Part shown: in pieces, positions 59,919 to 64,000 of the stretch
Layout: every line of letters begins with the position of its first letter
Position numbering within the stretch: position 1 is the first letter of the stretch
NCBI RefSeq assembly: GCF_005577435.1
Contig: NZ_CP040396.1
Location: forward strand, 2,918,501 to 2,982,500
Source: Paenibacillus algicola
GTDB taxonomy: Bacteria; Bacillota; Bacilli; Paenibacillales; Paenibacillaceae
Reading direction: 5' to 3'
DNA: 64,000 nt
The notes under the pieces: generated by a model
The model's input: the letters and a program-made list of their open reading frames with translations, nothing else
What the model was told of the DNA's origin: nothing
Database searches by the model: none
Program-made: the position numbers and the translations under genes

Positions 59919-61529
59919 TTATTTACTCATAACAAACTGAGCAATGTTCTTGCTGTGGTCGCCAATCCGCTCCAGGTTGGTCAGGAGATCCAGATAAATC
60001 GTGCCGGTTCCGCCGGAGCACAGGTTCTGATTCAGGCGCTTGATATGATTCTGGCGGTATTCAGCCTCCAGCTCATCCAGCCGGCCTTCCAGGACCAGTA
60101 CCTCATTCGCCGCATCTACATCATGATGCTCCAGCGCCGTCAACGCCTGGGATACTGCCTGATCCGCTACCTCCATCATGGTTCGAAGCTCGTTCTCTGC
60201 ATCCGCAGATAGATCCAGCTTGTTGCTGAACCGGAACTCCGCAAGCTCTACTACATTCTCGGCATGATCGCCAATCCGCTCCAGATCACTTACGGTCTGG
60301 AACCATCCCGTAGCGCTCTCGGATTCACCTGGCGACAAGCCAATCTGATGGATTTTCATAATATAGTCCGTAATCTTGCGGTTCAGCTCATTGACCAGTT
60401 CCTCCTTCTGGAAGGAAGCCTCCGCCAATTTATTGTCCTTGCTAAAGAAGAACCCGGTCGCATCCTTGAAAGACTCATGTGCATAACGTCCCATGCGCAC
60501 AATTTCGTGCTGAGCTTGTCCGAGTGCCATTGCCGGGGTTGCCAGCAACCGGTCGTCCAGATAGATCGCCTTGAATTGAATTTCCTCCATCTTGCCCGGA
60601 ATGCTCTTCGTCACGAGCCACGCCAGCACAGGAATCAACGGCAGGAAGATCAGTGTATTCGTAAAGTTAAACAAGCCATGCGCGTACGCAATCTGCATCC
60701 GGATGTTCACATCCTCGCCCAACCACAGGACGAGCTTCTCCACCGGAACCAGCAGCAGCGTAAAGATAATCGTACCCATCACGTTAAAAATGACGTGCAC
60801 AAGCGCTGTCCGTTTGGCAGCCACCGAAGCGCCGATCGAAGCCAGCACCGCCGTAATCGTCGTTCCAATGTTATCCCCGAACAGAATTGGCAGCGCACCG
60901 CGCAGGCTGACCATACCCTCGTCTGCAATGGTCTGCAAAATCCCGATGGTCGCACTGGAGCTCTGGACAATCATCGTGAACACGGTGCCTACCAGAACGC
61001 CCAGGATCGGCTGATCGGCCAGATCGACCATAAAGCCCGTAAAGGCCTCCAGCTCACGCAGGGGCTTCAGTCCGCCGCCCATCGTCGAAAGACCCAGAAA
61101 CAGTGTACCGAAGCCGAAAATAACCTGTCCGATATACTGATAGCTTTTTTTGCTGATGAAGAACAGGAAGAAAGCACCCACCGCGATAATCGGGAGAGCG
61201 TACTCTTCAATCTTGACCCCGACGATGAAGGCAGTCAGCGTGGTACCGATATTGGCACCCATGACGACCCCGATGGCTTGTCTCATCGTCATCAAGCCCG
61301 CATTCACGAGGCCGATCGCCATAACGGTCGTACCGGTTGACGTCTGGATCAGGATCGTGACGAAAATACCGACCAGCACGCCGAGAATCGGATTAGAGGT
61401 GTACCGCTCCAGAATGCCGCGCATTTTGTCGCCTGCCGACTTTTGGAGTCCATCCGACATATATTTAATGCCGAAGAGGAAAATACCCAGCCCTCCAACA
61501 AATTTAAACAAAATCTCCTGCCAATCCAA
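59919..61529 (-). CDS. Na/Pi cotransporter family protein with PhoU-like domain
   Basis: A protein of 536 residues. Two inverted Na/Pi-cotransport repeats give about nine membrane helices; the sodium-site motifs are ILIQTSTGTT and TMIVQSSSATIG. The C-terminal part (about 340-536) is helical with two PhoU-like repeats (ESATGWFQTVSDLERIGDHA and YLDLLTNLERIGDHSKNIAQ). It imports phosphate with Na+, or senses it. The start is TTG 61529, seven bases after GAGGGGG. Confidence 0.93.
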   Translation of the reverse strand: MDWQEILFKFVGGLGIFLFGIKYMSDGLQKSAGDKMRGILERYTSNPILGVLVGIFVTILIQTSTGTTVMAIGLVNAGLMTMRQAIGVVMGANIGTTLTAFIVGVKIEEYALPIIAVGAFFLFFISKKSYQYIGQVIFGFGTLFLGLSTMGGGLKPLRELEAFTGFMVDLADQPILGVLVGTVFTMIVQSSSATIGILQTIADEGMVSLRGALPILFGDNIGTTITAVLASIGASVAAKRTALVHVIFNVMGTIIFTLLLVPVEKLVLWLGEDVNIRMQIAYAHGLFNFTNTLIFLPLIPVLAWLVTKSIPGKMEEIQFKAIYLDDRLLATPAMALGQAQHEIVRMGRYAHESFKDATGFFFSKDNKLAEASFQKEELVNELNRKITDYIMKIHQIGLSPGESESATGWFQTVSDLERIGDHAENVVELAEFRFSNKLDLSADAENELRTMMEVADQAVSQALTALEHHDVDAANEVLVLEGRLDELEAEYRQNHIKRLNQNLCSGGTGTIYLDLLTNLERIGDHSKNIAQFVMSK

Positions 61530-61706
61530 AATAGATCCCCCTCTAGTTGTGTGGTTACATACCATACTTAATTTAGCACATTGTAAAGGGAATATAAATT
61601 ATTAATTATATTTTTGTAAAGTCAGGATGTACTTTTCGTTCTAAAGGCTTGTAAAAAGACATCCTGCCTTACTATGGATCAAGATTTGGAATCATATACA
61701 CGCCAA

Positions 61707-62090
61707 TCAGGAATGTAGGGCAGGGCTTGATTCTTTAAGAAACGACAGCGCTTCTTCATAGCTGTTCCAATGCGACTCCGTGCTGTGCTGTGACTGCCTG
61801 GCCGAGCGGTTCAGCTGCATCTTGGTGATGACCCCGTCCACGATGACTGCAGCCCGCTGCATGCCGAATTTCAGCAGCTCCTTCTGGTGCTCCACCAGCT
61901 TCACCTGAGACTCCGGCATGAATGCCTTCACCTTTCGCATATCGACTAGTACGTCAAAGGTCCCACCCAGCTGCAGCGCAAATCGTTCAATCTGAGATGT
62001 AATATGATCAAAATCCTCGGGCTGTGCTTGTTGTTCCCACACAATCTCGATAATTCTGTGGTTCTGGTCCAAAATTTTTGTAGATGACAT
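61707..62090 (-). CDS. SpoIIAA/STAS-like protein
   Basis: A soluble protein of 127 residues whose layout (IIEIVWEQQAQPEDFDHITS, FDVLVDMRKVKAF, RAAVIVDGVITKMQLNR) resembles the SpoIIAA-like family. The phosphorylatable serine of anti-anti-sigma factors is not evident. ATG 62090 is eight bases after GGGAG. Role unknown. Confidence 0.65.
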   Translation of the reverse strand: MSSTKILDQNHRIIEIVWEQQAQPEDFDHITSQIERFALQLGGTFDVLVDMRKVKAFMPESQVKLVEHQKELLKFGMQRAAVIVDGVITKMQLNRSARQSQHSTESHWNSYEEALSFLKESSPALHS

Positions 62091-62183
62091 CTGCATCGCT
62101 CCCGTTCTGATTTGTATGATGTATGTATAATGTTTGTCAATTGTTATTATACGCTATCCAGATTGCATTCGACAAGTTTCGGT

Positions 62184-62217
62184 ATAAAAAAGAAGCAGCG
62201 CGATGCGCTGCTCTTCT
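62184..62217 (-). terminator. Terminator after the MacB-type permease gene
   Basis: AGCAGCGC/GCGCTGCT hairpin with TTCTTTTTT on the minus strand. Confidence 0.85.
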
Positions 62218-62260
62218 ATTATCCCGTCATTGACGTATAGTACCGCTAGCTCTATTAATG

Positions 62261-63433
62261 TTAATTAAATCGCAGAGCTTCAATCGGCTTCAGCTTGGCC
62301 GCCTTATTGGCCGGGAACACCCCGAACATGACACCAATCAGCACGGAGAAGCCGAACGCAGTCAGGACCGTATCTGCGCTGTACACAATCGGTATATTCA
62401 TGAGACTTGAGACCAATTGTCCGGTTCCGAAGCCCAGCAGGATGCCAAGTACGCCGCCAAGGCCGCTCAGCACCATTGATTCAATCAGAAACTGTACCAG
62501 AATATCGCGGCGCTTCGCTCCGATCGCTTTGCGAATCCCGATCTCCCGGGTCCGCTCAGTGACCGACACCAGCATAATATTCATAATCCCAATGCCTCCA
62601 ACCAGCAGTGAAATCGCCGCAATTCCTGCCAGCGTCACCGTCAAGGTATCCGTAATGGAGCTCATCGTGTCCAGCGTATCCTGCTGATTGAAGATGCGGA
62701 AGCTGCTGGGATCCCCCCGGAACTGCTTTGCGATTTCCTGCTCCACGCTTTCGGAGACAGAATCAATGGTGTCCGGAGAGCTTGCTTGAATAAAAATCGC
62801 CGGGACCCCTTTGGAGCTGGCCAGACGCTCTGCCGCGGTCAAAGGCAGGATGACCACATCATCCATTGATCCCTGGGCTGTGCTGCCCTTCTCGGCTAGA
62901 ACCCCGACTACCTTGTAGCGCGTGCCATTTATGAGGATAAATTCGCCAACGGGCGAGTTGAACCCGAACAGCTCCTGAGCCGTGCTGTATCCCACCACCG
63001 CCACCTTTTGATAAAAGTCCAGGTCAATCTGGGATAAGAAGCGGCCCTGAGCGACCTCATAATCGCGGATGAGGGCATAATCTGAATTCGTACCCGTGAC
63101 GCTGACATCCACCGAGCGATTGCCGAACTTGACGCTTGCATTTTGTGAATTGTACGGGGCGAGATACTGCACCCCCTCCAGCTCTTTCAAGTTCATCGCT
63201 TCCTCGTAATGCAGCGTCGTTGACGCCCCGCGTCCGGTAATGCTGACCGTTAACAGATTTGTTCCGAGGCTTTCTACCTGCTCTGTCACTTCTTTGGTGG
63301 TGCCCTGTCCCAAAGAGACAAGCGCAATGACGGCGGTAACCCCGATAATAATGCCGAGCATGGTCAGCGTGGAGCGGAGCTTGTTGGACCAGATGCTTTT
63401 TAAAGCCATTTTCAACCCTTGCAGGATGTTCAT
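62261..63433 (-). CDS. ABC transporter permease, MacB/FtsX type
   Basis: A 390-residue protein. One N-terminal membrane helix (about 20-40), a MacB periplasmic-core-like extracellular region (about 45-240), and three C-terminal helices with FtsX ([20 protein letters not shown]). It starts eight bases after the ATPase stop, so both are cotranscribed. Such pairs export peptides or antibiotics. A MacA-like adaptor would be expected upstream, beyond the window. Confidence 0.93.
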   Translation of the reverse strand: MNILQGLKMALKSIWSNKLRSTLTMLGIIIGVTAVIALVSLGQGTTKEVTEQVESLGTNLLTVSITGRGASTTLHYEEAMNLKELEGVQYLAPYNSQNASVKFGNRSVDVSVTGTNSDYALIRDYEVAQGRFLSQIDLDFYQKVAVVGYSTAQELFGFNSPVGEFILINGTRYKVVGVLAEKGSTAQGSMDDVVILPLTAAERLASSKGVPAIFIQASSPDTIDSVSESVEQEIAKQFRGDPSSFRIFNQQDTLDTMSSITDTLTVTLAGIAAISLLVGGIGIMNIMLVSVTERTREIGIRKAIGAKRRDILVQFLIESMVLSGLGGVLGILLGFGTGQLVSSLMNIPIVYSADTVLTAFGFSVLIGVMFGVFPANKAAKLKPIEALRFN

Positions 63434-63438
63434 CTCAT

Positions 63439-64000
63439 TTAAGCTCCTTCCTCGGTCAGTCTTCCGTCCGAGATCTTAACGATCCGGCCCGCCTGCCGGG
63501 AAATCTCCTGATCATGCGTAATCAGAATGATGGTGTGCCCCGCTTCATTCAGATTGTGAATCAGGCTCATCACCTCTTTGCCTGTCCGGCTGTCCAGCGC
63601 CCCTGTCGGTTCATCCGCCAGCAAAATCGGAGGATCCCCGGCAAGTGCTCTGGCAATCGCGAGACGCTGCTGCTGACCTCCGGACAGCTCCATCGGCTTG
63701 TTGTACAGCTTCTCCTGCAATCCCACCTTCGCCAGCGCATCTGCTGCCAGCTCGCGGCGTTTGCGGGCGGGCAGGCCGCGGTAGATCAGGGGCAGCTCTA
63801 CATTTTCCAGCGCACTCAAGCGGTTCAAAAGATTATAACTCTGAAAAATAAACCCGATCTTCCGGTTCCGTATTTCAGCCAGCAAATGATCATTTAATCC
63901 GCTGATCTCTTCTCCATCCAGCAAATACTGACCAGAGGTCGGAGTATCCAAGCATCCCAGCACATTCATGAGCGTAGACTTACCGGATCCGGATGGGCCG
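63439..64000 (-). CDS. ABC transporter ATP-binding protein, MacB/LolD type, N-terminus beyond window
   Basis: The visible 187 residues begin inside Walker A (GPSGSGKST). The Q-loop (FIFQSYNLL), signature [16 protein letters not shown], Walker [13 protein letters not shown] and the switch His (ILITHD) follow. The 5' end lies outside the window. It is coupled with the MacB-type permease. Confidence 0.93.
   Translation of the reverse strand, partial: GPSGSGKSTLMNVLGCLDTPTSGQYLLDGEEISGLNDHLLAEIRNRKIGFIFQSYNLLNRLSALENVELPLIYRGLPARKRRELAADALAKVGLQEKLYNKPMELSGGQQQRLAIARALAGDPPILLADEPTGALDSRTGKEVMSLIHNLNEAGHTIILITHDQEISRQAGRIVKISDGRLTEEGA

Noticed and set aside
60264..61340. 358-codon plus-strand frame opposite the Na/Pi cotransporter
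   Set aside because: Shadow; low-complexity Arg/His/Gln composition typical of antisense frames in GC-rich genes.

Overview
The window looks like a chromosomal segment of a Gram-positive, endospore-forming member of the Bacillales, most likely Paenibacillus or a close relative. This rests on strong AGGAGG-type ribosome binding sites with many TTG and GTG starts, sporulation and Bacillus-type families (YjcZ, YugP, YesL, YtxH, YutE/DUF86, DUF3906, YtpB, YitT), a Firmicute heme pair (hemE-hemH), a GlnR-type promoter, a reductase-less bacterial nitric oxide synthase and a LacI/AraC sugar-gene style. The assignment is inferred from gene content only. Most of the window is ordinary core chromosome of moderately high GC.

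Layout. 0-3 kb: an amt operon on the minus strand (ammonium transporter, DUF294 GlnD-like nucleotidyltransferase, DnaQ-like exonuclease) behind a promoter flanked by two textbook GlnR/TnrA boxes. 3-21 kb: single genes and short operons for regulation, membrane proteins and metabolism (MerR, YugP, LysR, rhomboid, tpx, YesL, YjcZ with a sigma-K promoter, a cold-shock-type DEAD-box helicase with an RGG-like tail, YitT, a DUF4015 hydrolase, MATE, pfkA beside the terpene synthase ytpB, a cold-shock protein, and PepF with an optional in-frame signal peptide). At 7.4-7.66 kb an apparent free-standing structured RNA has its own promoter and terminator. 21-29 kb: an accessory region. It begins with a decayed IS3-family element split by an intact IS1634-type element with clear inverted repeats and a 6-bp target duplication. 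It continues into an AT-rich block that holds an ECF sigma factor, a translationally coupled small protein and two divergent secreted proteins, one of them behind an ECF-type promoter.

29-47 kb: core genes again: ABC-F ATPase, DUF92, an overlapping GDPD/FAH chain, hemE-hemH without hemY, MFS, O-methyltransferase, RNA methyltransferase, LysM-M14 peptidase, racE, nos, ytxG/ytxH-like genes, DUF86, Dabb, a tandem-HTH protein and a UspA protein. 47.9 kb: tRNA-Leu(CAG) on the minus strand. 48-52 kb: an AraC regulator divergent from a sugar-catabolic trio (Gfo/Idh/MocA dehydrogenase and two xylose-isomerase-like TIM barrels). 52-58 kb: aldo/keto reductase, then a local LacI regulon (two overlapping esterases, the LacI regulator, an MFS transporter) with the same palindromic operator before both transcription units. 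58-64 kb: small export protein, azoreductase, a frameshifted gene relic, Na/Pi cotransporter with PhoU-like tail, a SpoIIAA-like protein, and a MacB-type ABC permease and ATPase; the ATPase runs off the window edge.

The best candidates for something undescribed are the ECF-sigma/secreted-protein block (24.4-29.1 kb), the structured RNA at 7.4-7.66 kb, the esterase/MFS/LacI regulon, and the amt-linked GlnD-like enzyme.
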